Notes under the pieces: model-generated
Told to the model about the DNA's origin: nothing
The model's database searches: none
Seen by the model: the letters and a program-made list of their open reading frames with translations, nothing else
Part shown: piece by piece, positions 8,229-17,741 of the stretch
Numbering within the stretch: the stretch's first letter is position 1
Layout of the letters: each line of letters opens with the position of its first letter
Assembly (NCBI GenBank): GCA_002427805.1
Contig: DIZB01000030.1
Span: 1-64,000 of the forward strand
Source: Candidatus Saccharibacteria bacterium UBA6039
GTDB taxonomy: Bacteria; Patescibacteriota; Saccharimonadia; Saccharimonadales; Saccharimonadaceae
DNA length: 64,000 nt
Reading direction: 5' to 3'
Made by a program: the position numbers and the translations under genes

Positions 8229-11200
8229 AAAATAACTTCGCTTTAATTGTTGTTACAGTTACAACCTTTGCCTACAACGTACTGAGGCACTTTGTTGATG
8301 AGAAAAAACTTGAAAAATGGAAGCCAATTCATCTTTGTTGGTGGTTTATTAGGAACGACATACCCATCCCTGCTTACTTTATTGGAAAAGTCAGCGCTCC
8401 TACAGTCAGTACCCAAGCAGCGACGTCGGTTAGCTACACGACAGCAACCTTCAACGGTACGATTTCGAGCACCGGTGGTGCTAATCCAACCGTCCGTGGC
8501 TTCTGTTATATGGTGGGCACATCTGGAACGCCAACAACGGCGAATAGTGTGGTTAATCAAAGTGGATCATTTACAACCGGTACATATTCGCTTCCTGTGA
8601 CAGGCCTTGCTGCGGGCACTGGATACAGAGTAGCTGCCTATGCGACCAACAGTAGCGGAACCGCATATGGATTAGTCGTTCAGGTAACGACACTTACTAA
8701 CACTCCACCTACTGTCTCATTAAATAGTCCGAGCAATGGATCGTCGACTACCAATACCACGCCTACAGTGAATTTTACTGGTACCGATTCACAGTCTGAA
8801 GCGATCGAATATAACGTCCAAGTTGATACGACGAACACATTTAATAGTGTTTCGGGTAGCCCCCTTATCTCCGCCTTTTCGGCAACCAATGCCGGTTTTA
8901 GCAGTGGGCACCCATTCGCATCAGGCGCGGCAGTAAATTACGCCGTACAGCAAGGTCTTGCCACAGGTACGTATTACTGGCGTGTTGCAGCCATAGACCC
9001 GACGGGAAGTAATACTTACGGTGCATGGTCTTCGACGTGGAGCATTATAGTGACTGCACCCCCATTTACAATCGCTGGCACGTCAAATCAAACAAGCGGG
9101 ACTGTTTCGGTTGCTATCAACAGCACCCTTCAAGGTTCAACCACGACAATTGCTTCAAACGGTACTTGGACGATTAGTGGGGTGACGCAACCAACTGCTG
9201 GCGACGCTGTAACTGTTTTTATATCAAGCGCGTCGTCTGCAAATGTGTCCACTGCCGTGACAACGTATGGGGGATCAGGTGGGATTACGGGTATGGTACT
9301 TAATACTCATGTCTTATCACTTGGGTCAACGCAGACACAAAGCCTTGTTCTAAATGATCTCGGTAAGTATGACTACGACCAAGATTCAGCGCATATTTTG
9401 CATAGTGCGAATGGTTCACCTGCAACGCTATTGATGGATCCGGGTAATGTATATAGTGATGAGTCCCTAGTAATATTATCTGGCAATACGCTGACTGTTG
9501 GAGCGACAGAATCACTAACTACCTATGATCTTGTGATTAACGGTACCGTAACGTCAGGGGGTGCAAGTGCATATATAATCACACATAACTGGACCAATAA
9601 CGGTACCTTTACTGCAGCGTCATCGACGGTAACTCTTTCGGGTACTACGCAACAAACGCTTGCTGGTACACTGACGTCAGGTTCGGCGTTTTACAATCTG
9701 ACCATTTCAAATACATCTGGTACGAACCCGAGTGATAATGAGCGCACTGGCTTTGTCGCTGGCGTTATATTTTCGGTGGCTGCAACGATAACTGGTGCGT
9801 ATACAATCGGGTCTGGCTCCGCACGTATTCAATACCTTTCTGGTGCCACCTATAGTGTGACCAACGTTAACTGGGTAGGTACAGCTGGCAGTTTGATTTA
9901 CTTTAGAAATTCGGCAACGACTGGAACATGGCTGCTTGAAGTGACGGGCGTTCAACTGTCAGTCTCTTATATCAACGTCTCTCGATCCGATGCCTCAGTC
10001 TCTGGCGGTACGGTCATTGCAGCATTCAACAAGACAAATGTTGATGCAACTAATAATGTCAACTGGCTGTTTACTAATACGCGCATACGGCAAGAGATCA
10101 ATCTGATTGATGGTACCTCCGTCAGTCTATCTTCGTCCGGTCAAACGATAGGTCTGTCTAGTTTGAAGCCAAACTACGGTGGCACATTGACAGCACAACT
10201 TGAGGTTGTTGCGACGAATACTGACACTGTTGCGCAGACTATTGGCGTATACAATCAGTCAACGAGCAGTCTGATAGTATCGGTGTCAATTCCAAGTGGT
10301 ACAACGCAACCTACACTGTTTCAATCGGCAGCGTTCACTTTTCCAACGAGTGCTATAACTGCATATACCACTATCCCTCAGACGACAAGTAGTTCGCAGG
10401 TCACGCTCACTTCAGCTCGCATAGTGATTCTTCAGGATTTAGGAACTGGATTACTTACGAGTACGGAGACACAAGTGGAGATCGGTAATGACGAGGGAGG
10501 GAAAAGAAATACGACATCGTCACCACTGACCTACCCAAAATATTGGCATTATACAGCAGCTAACTGGGATTCATCACCCACATTTTCGGCAGAAGTGACA
10601 TATATCGTATCAACATCGTCGACTCAAGCGAATACAACAATTACGCTCGAACAAGATAACCTTGGCGATCTTGCAACCTGGTCAACTGCTGCAACAATCG
10701 TTAACGCCGATCACTCAACAGCTATGACACTTTCGCCACGAGTAAGCTTTACGCCAATCGATGGAACAAACTACCGCATTGCTTCGGTTATCAGGAACAC
10801 ATCATATAGCTATGATATATATACAGCAAAGATTGTGATAAACCAGTCGGGGACAAGCGTCACCAAGGTTGAACCACAGTATCTGGTTGCCAATACCTCC
10901 ATAGGTTTAGGCCTTCAAACGGATTACATTTACTGGCTACCACTGCAATGGCATGGTGCGAGCATTCAATACTACCATGAAATTAGTGCTGATGCTTCTT
11001 CGACTGATTCGGCTAAATTACAGTACAATCCTACGACAACGCCTACGGACGTGACGTTATCATCAGCTACAGGATCGGCCTACCGTAGTCGTGGAGGACT
11101 TATGACAATGCCAGTAGCTAGCCTGATGACTGTCAATACGGTGAGTTCGCCGATATATGCCTCGCGTATTATTGCCGTGGTCAACACCGCGCTCAACACT

Positions 11201-11323
11201 GGTATGAAAGTTTGGACCGGTACGGCATGGGGCTATAAGCCGCTCAAAGTATGGGATGGTACGGCATGGGTAATCAAACCGCTCAAAGTATGGGATGGTA
11301 CGGCCTGGGTCGTAAAGGGATGA
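8225..11323 (+). CDS. Large surface adhesin-like protein with FN3/Ig-like domains
   Basis: 1032 residues, rich in Thr, Ser, Gly and Asn and poor in Cys and charge, typical of extracellular beta proteins. A hydrophobic N-terminal stretch (residues about 4-20) could be a signal anchor; a normal cleaved signal is not clear. An FN3-like unit lies at about 60-155 (ending GLVVQVTTL), another repeat at about 160-280 (PPTVSLNSPSNGS ... YYWRVAAIDP), then several beta-rich regions without a family I can name. The C-terminus carries three 13-residue repeats with core KVWDGTAW, seen in fibre tips. Probably a binding protein at the cell surface. Confidence 0.65.
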   Translation: MKNNFALIVVTVTTFAYNVLRHFVDEKKLEKWKPIHLCWWFIRNDIPIPAYFIGKVSAPTVSTQAATSVSYTTATFNGTISSTGGANPTVRGFCYMVGTSGTPTTANSVVNQSGSFTTGTYSLPVTGLAAGTGYRVAAYATNSSGTAYGLVVQVTTLTNTPPTVSLNSPSNGSSTTNTTPTVNFTGTDSQSEAIEYNVQVDTTNTFNSVSGSPLISAFSATNAGFSSGHPFASGAAVNYAVQQGLATGTYYWRVAAIDPTGSNTYGAWSSTWSIIVTAPPFTIAGTSNQTSGTVSVAINSTLQGSTTTIASNGTWTISGVTQPTAGDAVTVFISSASSANVSTAVTTYGGSGGITGMVLNTHVLSLGSTQTQSLVLNDLGKYDYDQDSAHILHSANGSPATLLMDPGNVYSDESLVILSGNTLTVGATESLTTYDLVINGTVTSGGASAYIITHNWTNNGTFTAASSTVTLSGTTQQTLAGTLTSGSAFYNLTISNTSGTNPSDNERTGFVAGVIFSVAATITGAYTIGSGSARIQYLSGATYSVTNVNWVGTAGSLIYFRNSATTGTWLLEVTGVQLSVSYINVSRSDASVSGGTVIAAFNKTNVDATNNVNWLFTNTRIRQEINLIDGTSVSLSSSGQTIGLSSLKPNYGGTLTAQLEVVATNTDTVAQTIGVYNQSTSSLIVSVSIPSGTTQPTLFQSAAFTFPTSAITAYTTIPQTTSSSQVTLTSARIVILQDLGTGLLTSTETQVEIGNDEGGKRNTTSSPLTYPKYWHYTAANWDSSPTFSAEVTYIVSTSSTQANTTITLEQDNLGDLATWSTAATIVNADHSTAMTLSPRVSFTPIDGTNYRIASVIRNTSYSYDIYTAKIVINQSGTSVTKVEPQYLVANTSIGLGLQTDYIYWLPLQWHGASIQYYHEISADASSTDSAKLQYNPTTTPTDVTLSSATGSAYRSRGGLMTMPVASLMTVNTVSSPIYASRIIAVVNTALNTGMKVWTGTAWGYKPLKVWDGTAWVIKPLKVWDGTAWVVKG
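11201..11317 (+). repeat. Three tandem 39-bp (13-residue) repeats at the adhesin C-terminus
   Basis: Units start at 11201, 11240 and 11279. They encode x[ML]KVW[DT]GTAWxxK; units 2 and 3 are nearly identical in DNA, while unit 1 has diverged (Thr for Asp, GY for VI). The pattern suggests recent duplication and possible length variation between strains. Confidence 0.85.
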
Positions 11324-11335
11324 TAGGTACATAAG

Positions 11336-12259
11336 GTGGGTGTGGTAGTTAAACAGGTAAGCTATATTTTGAGTCTGGGCTTGGTGGTTATTATCGCTAC
11401 CGTATCTTTATCTGCATTTAGTTTTTCGCATCGAGTAAGCGCGGCTACACATATACAGGAGGGTCTTACAATCGCCCCTGTTCGTACAGAACTCGAGATT
11501 CCGCCAGGTACGGTTATGTCTGGAAATGTTACGATCTACAATACGACAACTCAAGATATGACAGTTAACATGTCAGCCGAAGGCTTTAGCGTTACGGACA
11601 TACAATATGACTATTCATTTGATCCGGGGTCAGCCCTTGTGAAATGGGTTCATTTTACGACTGACACATTTACGTTACTTCCTGGCAAAAGCCAAACGGT
11701 CGGCTATACCATCAGCGTGCCAATTGGTACTGAACCGAGGGGGCATTATATTAGTCTATTTGCGTCGACAACTCTGACGGGAAGTGGTGGAGTGGCTTCA
11801 CAGGAGCGTGTTGCATCGTTACTGTACATTACTGTAGCGGGTGATGTGACTATGCTAGGGCATTTGTTATCACTTAATACGCCATGGATTACAGGTGGCT
11901 CAGCGTCATGGACAGCTACGGTGCAAAACACGGGGACGACTCATTTTCGAACGACGTATAGCTTAAACGTTAAAACACTATGGGATTCAACCGTTGCGAC
12001 GACGTCCAGGAACACATTAATACTCCCGAGTAGTGTGCGTTTGGTAGAGGATAGCATACCGCACGTACAACTGCCTGGTATATATAAACTAGTCTATGAT
12101 GTCACTATGGGTGATGCACCAACAGCACACGTAACCCACTACATACTCTATATGCCTTCGTATGACTTTATTATTATTGCGGCTATTTTGTTTTATATTA
12201 CTATTCTGATCAGCCGTCGTGTGACGAACAATAAACAAAAGAAGCTTGAGGCTAGGTAG
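11336..12259 (+). CDS. DUF916/WxLIP-like surface protein with C-terminal membrane anchor
   Basis: 307 residues from GTG 11336. A signal or TM segment (LSLGLVVIIATVSLSAFSFS) is followed by an Ig-like beta domain starting EGLTIAPVRTELEIPPGTV, then NVTIYNTTTQDMTVNMSAE, the layout of DUF916 proteins that bind peptidoglycan and WxL partners in Firmicutes. The second half is another beta domain, then a C-terminal helix (FIIIAAILFYITILI) and a basic tail. The gene at 13884 is a paralogue with the same plan. Converges with the 12252 gene by 8 bp. Confidence 0.6.
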   Translation: MGVVVKQVSYILSLGLVVIIATVSLSAFSFSHRVSAATHIQEGLTIAPVRTELEIPPGTVMSGNVTIYNTTTQDMTVNMSAEGFSVTDIQYDYSFDPGSALVKWVHFTTDTFTLLPGKSQTVGYTISVPIGTEPRGHYISLFASTTLTGSGGVASQERVASLLYITVAGDVTMLGHLLSLNTPWITGGSASWTATVQNTGTTHFRTTYSLNVKTLWDSTVATTSRNTLILPSSVRLVEDSIPHVQLPGIYKLVYDVTMGDAPTAHVTHYILYMPSYDFIIIAAILFYITILISRRVTNNKQKKLEAR

Positions 12260-12800
12260 TTTGAGGGGCAGCCGTGTAGAGGACGGTTGTTGAATAGCTG
12301 CCTGCTTGCTTGGAAAAGTCCAACTTAACGCCGTATGTGACTGCTGTCGTATCGCCCGTAGTCGTTGGCCCCGTAAAACTCTTTAGTAGTGTATTAGTTG
12401 TTGTTAGCCCAATAAAGTTGGTTGATGCATCAGTATTATATCCCCAGGTGTTTGTGCTAAGTGCTGCCGCTGTGACGTTACCAGAGGCCGGTATTGTTGC
12501 TCCAGAGGCTGTTAGGCTCGTAGAGCCTATAGCACTGATATAGAGCTTATAGCCAACAACGTCCGTAGAGGTGACAACCACGTTTCCACTTGCGGTACTT
12601 AGTTGACCGGTATTGCTCGCGGTTGCTGCAATAGAAACATTACCTGCGGATATAGTGATTGAGGTTTGGTTTCCATAGGGCACATTTGCATCATATGCGC
12701 CAGTTCCATACGGTTGAGCGAAAACTCCGGAGCTGGCAACGAAAGGCATAAGAGCTGAAGCGAAGAAAATCGGAATATAATTTTTGTTTACTTTCTTCAT
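12252..12800 (-). CDS. Secreted WxL-like surface protein (short)
   Basis: 182 residues. Signal peptide MKKVNKNYIPIFFASALMPF...GVFA, then a Ser/Thr/Ala-rich beta domain. The end KLDFSKQAGSYSTTVLYTA has the form of the closing strands of WxL and related Gram-positive surface domains ('...aGtYtatvtyta'), although no Trp-x-Leu pair is seen. The end of the 12858 protein is similar (AGSYTTTLNYVATPNF). A TATAAT (12815-12810) lies 9 nt before the ATG. It is divergent from 12858 and convergent with the DUF916-like gene. Confidence 0.6.
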   Translation of the reverse strand: MKKVNKNYIPIFFASALMPFVASSGVFAQPYGTGAYDANVPYGNQTSITISAGNVSIAATASNTGQLSTASGNVVVTSTDVVGYKLYISAIGSTSLTASGATIPASGNVTAAALSTNTWGYNTDASTNFIGLTTTNTLLKSFTGPTTTGDTTAVTYGVKLDFSKQAGSYSTTVLYTAAPQTT

Positions 12801-12857
12801 GCTTGTGCTATTATATCATTTAGATAGTGCTTATTAAACAAACATAAAGGACATATT

Positions 12858-13883
12858 ATGCCTACATCAAGATTGAGATCATTTGCTAATAAAGTGGTCA
12901 CCCTCATTACAGTCATGAGCCTAATCACGGTTTATGTGCCTGCGATGGCTTCTGCAGCATCCATTACCGGACGCAAAGTAGTCATCGGTAGTTCAGCACC
13001 AAGTGCAAGTACGACATACGCCTTCACATTTACGGTACCTACGACGGGGACCGCTATTCAGTCGGCATCATTTACCATTTGTACAACAGCCAGTGGTACG
13101 TGTACGACTCCTGCGGGCTTTACGATTACTGGCTCAACGCTCACTGCTCAACCAACTGGACTTGGCGCAGCATCTGGCTGGACTGCTAGCACTGCAACGG
13201 CTGGTTCGCTTCGTGTTTTGAATGCATCAAACGCAACCGTGCCAAGTGGTAGCCAGGCCGTTAGCTTCTCAACAGTCACTAATCCAAGTACTTCAAATGC
13301 AACATTCTTTGTACGCATGACAACATATTCAGACTCTGGATGGACGACTCCTATCGATACCGGTACCGTTGCTGCTTCAACTGCTGGTGCAGTTACAGTG
13401 ACTGCAACCGTCGACGAAGCATTGACCTTCACCCTGTCAGCAGCCACAGTAGCTCTTGGTACGCTAACAACTGGTACGACTGGTAAGGATGGTACGACAA
13501 CTATGACAGCATCAACAAATGCTGCCAGTGGTTATTCAATCACCTACACAGGTAATACGCTCACATCTTCTGCGGGTACCATCACTGGCCTCACAGCAGC
13601 GACAGCATCTACGACTAATACAAGTCAGTTCGGCTTCAACTTAATGAGTAACACGACTCCGTCAGTAGGGACTGCTGTATCAGGATCTGGTACGGGCGCT
13701 CCATCTGCTGGATACAATACAACTAACTTGTTCAAGTTTAATAGTGGTGACACGATTGCATCTGCAGCAGCTCCAACAAATAGCAATACATACACCGCAA
13801 GCTACATCGCCAACATTGCTGGATCAACTCCTGCAGGTTCATATACAACAACCTTGAACTACGTTGCTACGCCAAACTTCTAA
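12858..13883 (+). CDS. Secreted WxL-like surface protein (long)
   Basis: 341 residues with an AAAGGA ribosome site. Signal peptide with basic start and core VVTLITVMSLITVYVPAMASA. Two beta domains follow, Thr/Ser/Ala-rich, with a small disulfide candidate (CTTASGTC). The second domain, from about 185, ends TPAGSYTTTLNYVATPNF, like the 182-residue neighbour. It is immediately followed (0 bp) by a DUF916-like anchor gene, the same pairing as WxL and DUF916 genes in Firmicutes cell-surface clusters. Probably exposed and abundant. Confidence 0.65.
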   Translation: MPTSRLRSFANKVVTLITVMSLITVYVPAMASAASITGRKVVIGSSAPSASTTYAFTFTVPTTGTAIQSASFTICTTASGTCTTPAGFTITGSTLTAQPTGLGAASGWTASTATAGSLRVLNASNATVPSGSQAVSFSTVTNPSTSNATFFVRMTTYSDSGWTTPIDTGTVAASTAGAVTVTATVDEALTFTLSAATVALGTLTTGTTGKDGTTTMTASTNAASGYSITYTGNTLTSSAGTITGLTAATASTTNTSQFGFNLMSNTTPSVGTAVSGSGTGAPSAGYNTTNLFKFNSGDTIASAAAPTNSNTYTASYIANIAGSTPAGSYTTTLNYVATPNF

Positions 13884-14903
13884 ATGACGAAAAAGGCGAA
13901 ATTTCTACCGATTTTCTTACTGAGCGTTGCTGCTATGGCAACGCTCATCGGTTTATCTGCTCGTAGTGTTTCTGCACAGAGCAATGTTGCTGGGGCAGTA
14001 GAGGGACTACAAATTACTCCTGTTATTGTGGAACAGAGTAAAGTTCAAAAAGGAAGCTCTTATAGTGTTCCTGTGACGCTTACGAATGTCACAAGTCAGG
14101 ATCACACATATTATGCCGCTGTTAACGACTTCACGTCCCAAGACGAAACTGGCTCACCGCGCATTTTGCTCGATAGTACACTGCCGGATGCAGTATCTAT
14201 CCGTACATGGGTATCGGTCGTCAAGCAAGTAACGATCAAAGCGAATCAAGCAATAATAATTAACGTTCAAATCAATATACCTACTAATGCTGAGTCTGGT
14301 GGCCATTATGGTACGCTACGATTCTCTGGCGTTGCACCGACACCGCAGAGCGCAGGCATTGGCCTTTCTGCAAGCACAGGTATGCTGTTCCTTATCAGCG
14401 TTGACGGTAACATTACTGAAAAAGCCTCAGTAGCTTCATTTACAACTGCGACTACTGATGATAAAGCCACAGGCTTCTTTGAAAAAGCACCGCTCAACCT
14501 AGTTGTACGTATTAAAAACGAAGGTAATGTGCATGTTAAGCCTTTTGGCCAGATCCTCGTGCACGATATGTTTGGTGGCCTAGTTGCAACGCTACCTGTT
14601 AACGACCAGAAATCAAATGTACTTCCGAGTAGTATCCGAAGGTTTGATATAACACTCAATAACTCGTGGATGTTCGGTCACTACACGGCAGACCTTGCCC
14701 TTGGCTATGGTACCTCAGGACAGGCAATGACTGCCACGACAGATTTTTGGATCATCCCGTACAAGCTTGTGTTGGTTGTGTTACTGGCACTTGCGACCAT
14801 CACCTTCATTCTTGTGCGGATGGTAAGGGTGTATAATAAACGTATCATCACAAAAGCAATACAAAAACATGACCAAAAAACCTCTAGTAATACGAAAAAG
14901 TAG
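13884..14903 (+). CDS. DUF916/WxLIP-like surface protein with C-terminal membrane anchor
   Basis: 339 residues; ATG directly follows the stop of 12858. Signal peptide ending SVSA, then VEGLQITPVIVEQSKVQKGS and VPVTLTNVTSQDHTYYA, parallel to the opening of the 11336 protein. A second beta domain is followed by one membrane helix (LVLVVLLALATITFILV) and a basic cytoplasmic tail. Likely the wall or membrane receptor for the adjacent WxL-like protein. The 3' end overlaps the next gene by 35 bp. Confidence 0.65.
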   Translation: MTKKAKFLPIFLLSVAAMATLIGLSARSVSAQSNVAGAVEGLQITPVIVEQSKVQKGSSYSVPVTLTNVTSQDHTYYAAVNDFTSQDETGSPRILLDSTLPDAVSIRTWVSVVKQVTIKANQAIIINVQINIPTNAESGGHYGTLRFSGVAPTPQSAGIGLSASTGMLFLISVDGNITEKASVASFTTATTDDKATGFFEKAPLNLVVRIKNEGNVHVKPFGQILVHDMFGGLVATLPVNDQKSNVLPSSIRRFDITLNNSWMFGHYTADLALGYGTSGQAMTATTDFWIIPYKLVLVVLLALATITFILVRMVRVYNKRIITKAIQKHDQKTSSNTKK

Positions 14904-16008
14904 CACCAAAAGTCGAACGAAAAAGCCGATGGCTATTAAACTCGTTCATGCAAAACGACCTGTGCTAAAACACTTCAAGTTAGTTGAGCATAAACATACA
15001 GGTAAACTGCTCCATTTCAGGCACAGTTCATATGTAGCGCTGATGGGTATCTTGCTTGTTCTTGGATTCTTTTTGGTCATTAGTCAGAATATGACACGTG
15101 CCGAAAGTGTGACAATAGGAGCAATCGTACAGGCTCCACCACCAACAGTCGGGGCAACTATTACGTCACCGGTTGATGGATTTACTATCGTTAATATCAA
15201 TCCGAGCGTCGTGAGCGGAACGTGTCTACCCGACTCGTTCGTCACAGTCTATAACGATGGTTCGCTATCAAGTTCGAATTATTGTACAAGTGCAGGTGTG
15301 TTTAGCGTCAATGTACAGCTACATGCTGGTAAGAATGTCCTGACGGCCCGCAACTTTGATGCAATTAACCAAGCAGGCCCGGATACACCTGCTGTGACGG
15401 TGACTTTTAGTGCGGATACGCCAACGACTGAAGTAACTGTTCCTAAGTTGCCCGTTAGTCCGCTTGTTATTCCAGGTGTCAGTACTATTACGACGGGTAC
15501 ATCAGCCGAATGTGCTGACTATCAGCAGTCTGGTGCGCTTCCTGTCGGTGGTGAACCACACGTTGCTGTGGTGTGTGTGCCACGGATAGTTGCCGTGACT
15601 CAGGATCACACGATTGGTGTGCTTGTATGGGGTGGTTCCCCGCCATATGCCCTCGATTTTAAATGGGGAAGTGGCGATACGACACTTGTAAGTCTCGATC
15701 AACCAGGCTATAAAGCAGTAAATGTCCACTATGCAAGTTCCGGGATCTATAATATCGATGTCCAGCTAACCGATCATGGGTCAAAAGCCGCAACCGGTGA
15801 GTCGGCTGTACAGGTGACGGGTACATCATCTCAGCCGCTTGCACAGGTCGTAAACAACATTCTCAGCTCTTCGTGGTTCGAGACACCTGTACCGCTGTAT
15901 CTTAGTGCGGTAGGTGTGACACTTGGCTTCTGGGGTGGTGACATCTTTAACCGTTTCTTTGGCGCTCGAACTGCTCGCAGTAAAGTATCAAACTATATGC
16001 GCAAATAA
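14869..16008 (+). CDS. Membrane-anchored Ig/PKD-like surface protein
   Basis: 379 residues. A very basic cytoplasmic head of about 55 residues precedes a signal-anchor (SYVALMGILLVLGFFLVIS). Outside are an Ig-like repeat (ITSPVDGFTIVNINPSVVSG ... KNVLTARNF) and a PKD-like domain (about 235-315, WGGSPPYALDFKWGSGD, YASSGIYNIDVQLTD). A second helix near the C-terminus (LSAVGVTLGFWGGDIF) is followed by a basic tail. The start overlaps 13884 by 35 bp, so the three genes 12858-16008 form one operon. Confidence 0.65.
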   Translation: MTKKPLVIRKSSTKSRTKKPMAIKLVHAKRPVLKHFKLVEHKHTGKLLHFRHSSYVALMGILLVLGFFLVISQNMTRAESVTIGAIVQAPPPTVGATITSPVDGFTIVNINPSVVSGTCLPDSFVTVYNDGSLSSSNYCTSAGVFSVNVQLHAGKNVLTARNFDAINQAGPDTPAVTVTFSADTPTTEVTVPKLPVSPLVIPGVSTITTGTSAECADYQQSGALPVGGEPHVAVVCVPRIVAVTQDHTIGVLVWGGSPPYALDFKWGSGDTTLVSLDQPGYKAVNVHYASSGIYNIDVQLTDHGSKAATGESAVQVTGTSSQPLAQVVNNILSSSWFETPVPLYLSAVGVTLGFWGGDIFNRFFGARTARSKVSNYMRK

Positions 16009-16044
16009 ATGACACACTATATTGCTTAAGGTATACTAAGAAAC

Positions 16045-16515
16045 ATGATTTATAACTGGCACAGAACACAAAAAGCAAAACTGACTGCGGGTGAACGTGC
16101 TGCCGATAGAATGCGCAATGGCATGGGGAGTTGGCCTTTTGTATTGTTATTTATTCTTTTTATGGGTATATGGGCAGTCCTAAATACCATGGCACCAATT
16201 TTTCACTGGGATCCGTATCCGTTTATCCTTTTAAACCTCTTTCTTTCGATGCTTGCAGGGCTACAAGGTGCTATTCTGCTTATCGCAGCTAAACGTCAAG
16301 ATGCCATTAGTGCTGCGATGGCCAAGCACGACTACGAAACGAATATTCGCGCTAAGCACGAAATCGAACAGCTAACACGGCTCAATGAACATCAACTTGA
16401 GATTATGAAATCACTTCACGTGGCCCTCGTTGGCGGTGATGTACCAGCAATGTTTAGCCCAGATGAACAACAGCAGGAATCAATGTCATCACAACAACCT
16501 CAACAAAAAAGTTAG
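16045..16515 (+). CDS. DUF1003 family membrane protein
   Basis: 156 residues. The family core is clear: GERAADRMRNGMGSWPF, then WAVLNTM and WDPYPFILLNLFLSMLAGLQ with ILLIAAKRQ. Two membrane helices and a cytoplasmic helical tail ending Gln-rich. Function of the family is unknown. TATACT (16032-16037) ends 7 nt before the ATG and there is no Shine-Dalgarno, so the mRNA is probably leaderless. Converges with the prenyl synthase gene, 14 bp apart. Confidence 0.88.
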   Translation: MIYNWHRTQKAKLTAGERAADRMRNGMGSWPFVLLFILFMGIWAVLNTMAPIFHWDPYPFILLNLFLSMLAGLQGAILLIAAKRQDAISAAMAKHDYETNIRAKHEIEQLTRLNEHQLEIMKSLHVALVGGDVPAMFSPDEQQQESMSSQQPQQKS

Positions 16516-16529
16516 CAATAGAGGCTTTG

Positions 16530-17621
16530 CTAGAAAACTCGCTTTAGGGCAACGCCAACAAGTGTTTCGAACTGCTTTTTGTATATATCATCTATTTCGA
16601 CATCTTTTAAGGTCTGAAGCGTGCGAGACATATACGTATCAACGAGAAGATCAACTGACTGTTTTGCGCCGCTCTCGACAAGGAGCTTACGAAGGTCCTG
16701 GGCACCTTGCTCGCTTAGGGTATCGCTGCCAAATAGCTGCTCAAACTTCTCGAGCTGTGCACTACTTGCAAGTTTTCTGAATTGTTCAATTAAATAGGTG
16801 TGTTTTCCCTCGCGAAGATCATTTATGGCAGACTTACCGGTGACTGATTCGGTACCAAAAACTCCAAGAAGATCGTCAACCAGTTGATAGCCAATACCAA
16901 GATTGATACCGAATTCTTCAAGTTTATTGCACATCGTATCAGAACAGTTGGCCATGCGAGCACCCATAAGAAGAGGTGTGACAAAAGAATAGTGAGCTGT
17001 TTTATAACGGGCAACAGTGAGTGCATCAATGCTACCATACGGTCGAAAGCCGGATTCTGTATCAAGTAGTTCACCACCAGCAACGACGAATACGGCGTTG
17101 TTAAAAATCTTTGCAGCGATACGTACTTTTTCAGCAGGTAGTGTACTTGTAAGGAGCAGGTCGTGTCCGCCAAATAACAAAAGGTCACCAGCAAGAATTG
17201 CTGCACTGTCGCTAAAGTGCTGCCGTTCGGGAACATCTTTAATAAATGGCTCATAGAGTTCATTGTATATGCCAGAAATATTAGCGACGCCGTAGCGAAT
17301 ATAGTCGCGATCAATAATGTCATCGTGTACAAGCAAGCCAAGGTGGAGTAGTTCGAGTGCGGCAGCGATTGGTACAATTTCGTCGATTTGAGTGCCACCC
17401 ATTGTCTGGTAGGTAAGCAGTGTCATGTAGGGACGCAGTCGTTTACCACCAGCTGCTGATAGTTTACTTGATGCTTTCCAAAGATCACCATAGGCTCTAT
17501 CAATGTGAGTTGCATCGTGAATACGGTCCTTAAAAAAGCTCTTTAGGACGACATCAACTCGCTGTCTCGTCTCTTCGAGAGTGACGGGAGAGAGTGTTTT
17601 AGGTTGGGAAACACGATCCAT
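16530..17621 (-). CDS. Polyprenyl (geranylgeranyl-type) diphosphate synthase
   Basis: Condenses isopentenyl diphosphate with allylic diphosphates. Class I prenyltransferase motifs: first Asp-rich LLVHDDIIDRD (after LELLHLG), second YQLVDDLLGVFG, plus GGKRLRPYMTLL near the N-terminus. The frame is open to 17792, but the likely start is ATG 17621 (MDRVSQPK), with TATACT (17636-17631) 9 nt upstream. 363 residues. Product chain length cannot be read with certainty. It could feed the undecaprenyl-like carrier needed by MurJ and the wall. Confidence 0.9.
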   Translation of the reverse strand: MDRVSQPKTLSPVTLEETRQRVDVVLKSFFKDRIHDATHIDRAYGDLWKASSKLSAAGGKRLRPYMTLLTYQTMGGTQIDEIVPIAAALELLHLGLLVHDDIIDRDYIRYGVANISGIYNELYEPFIKDVPERQHFSDSAAILAGDLLLFGGHDLLLTSTLPAEKVRIAAKIFNNAVFVVAGGELLDTESGFRPYGSIDALTVARYKTAHYSFVTPLLMGARMANCSDTMCNKLEEFGINLGIGYQLVDDLLGVFGTESVTGKSAINDLREGKHTYLIEQFRKLASSAQLEKFEQLFGSDTLSEQGAQDLRKLLVESGAKQSVDLLVDTYMSRTLQTLKDVEIDDIYKKQFETLVGVALKRVF

Positions 17622-17689
17622 TGTATCCGTAGTATAACAGAGGAAATGGCCTGCGCGTTTGTAAAATCTACATCCACCACTATTCATAC

Positions 17690-17717
17690 TTGACATACTT
17701 TTCATACCCAGTATACT
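17690..17717 (+). promoter_or_regulatory. Sigma70-type promoter of the AbrB/MFS operon with overlapping palindrome
   Basis: TTGACA (17690-17695), 16-bp spacer, TATACT (17712-17717). The -10 lies within the palindrome AGTATACT (17710-17717 region), with GAGTATATAA just after. A palindrome on the -10 next to a gene for an AbrB-type regulator suggests autoregulation (inference). Confidence 0.7.
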
Positions 17718-17741
17718 AAGGAGTATATAAAAGGAAGTTAC

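Noticed and set aside
7181..11323. Prophage remnant
   Set aside because: Only fibre-like proteins are present; no terminase, portal, capsid, tape-measure, lysis or integrase genes, and no attachment repeats.
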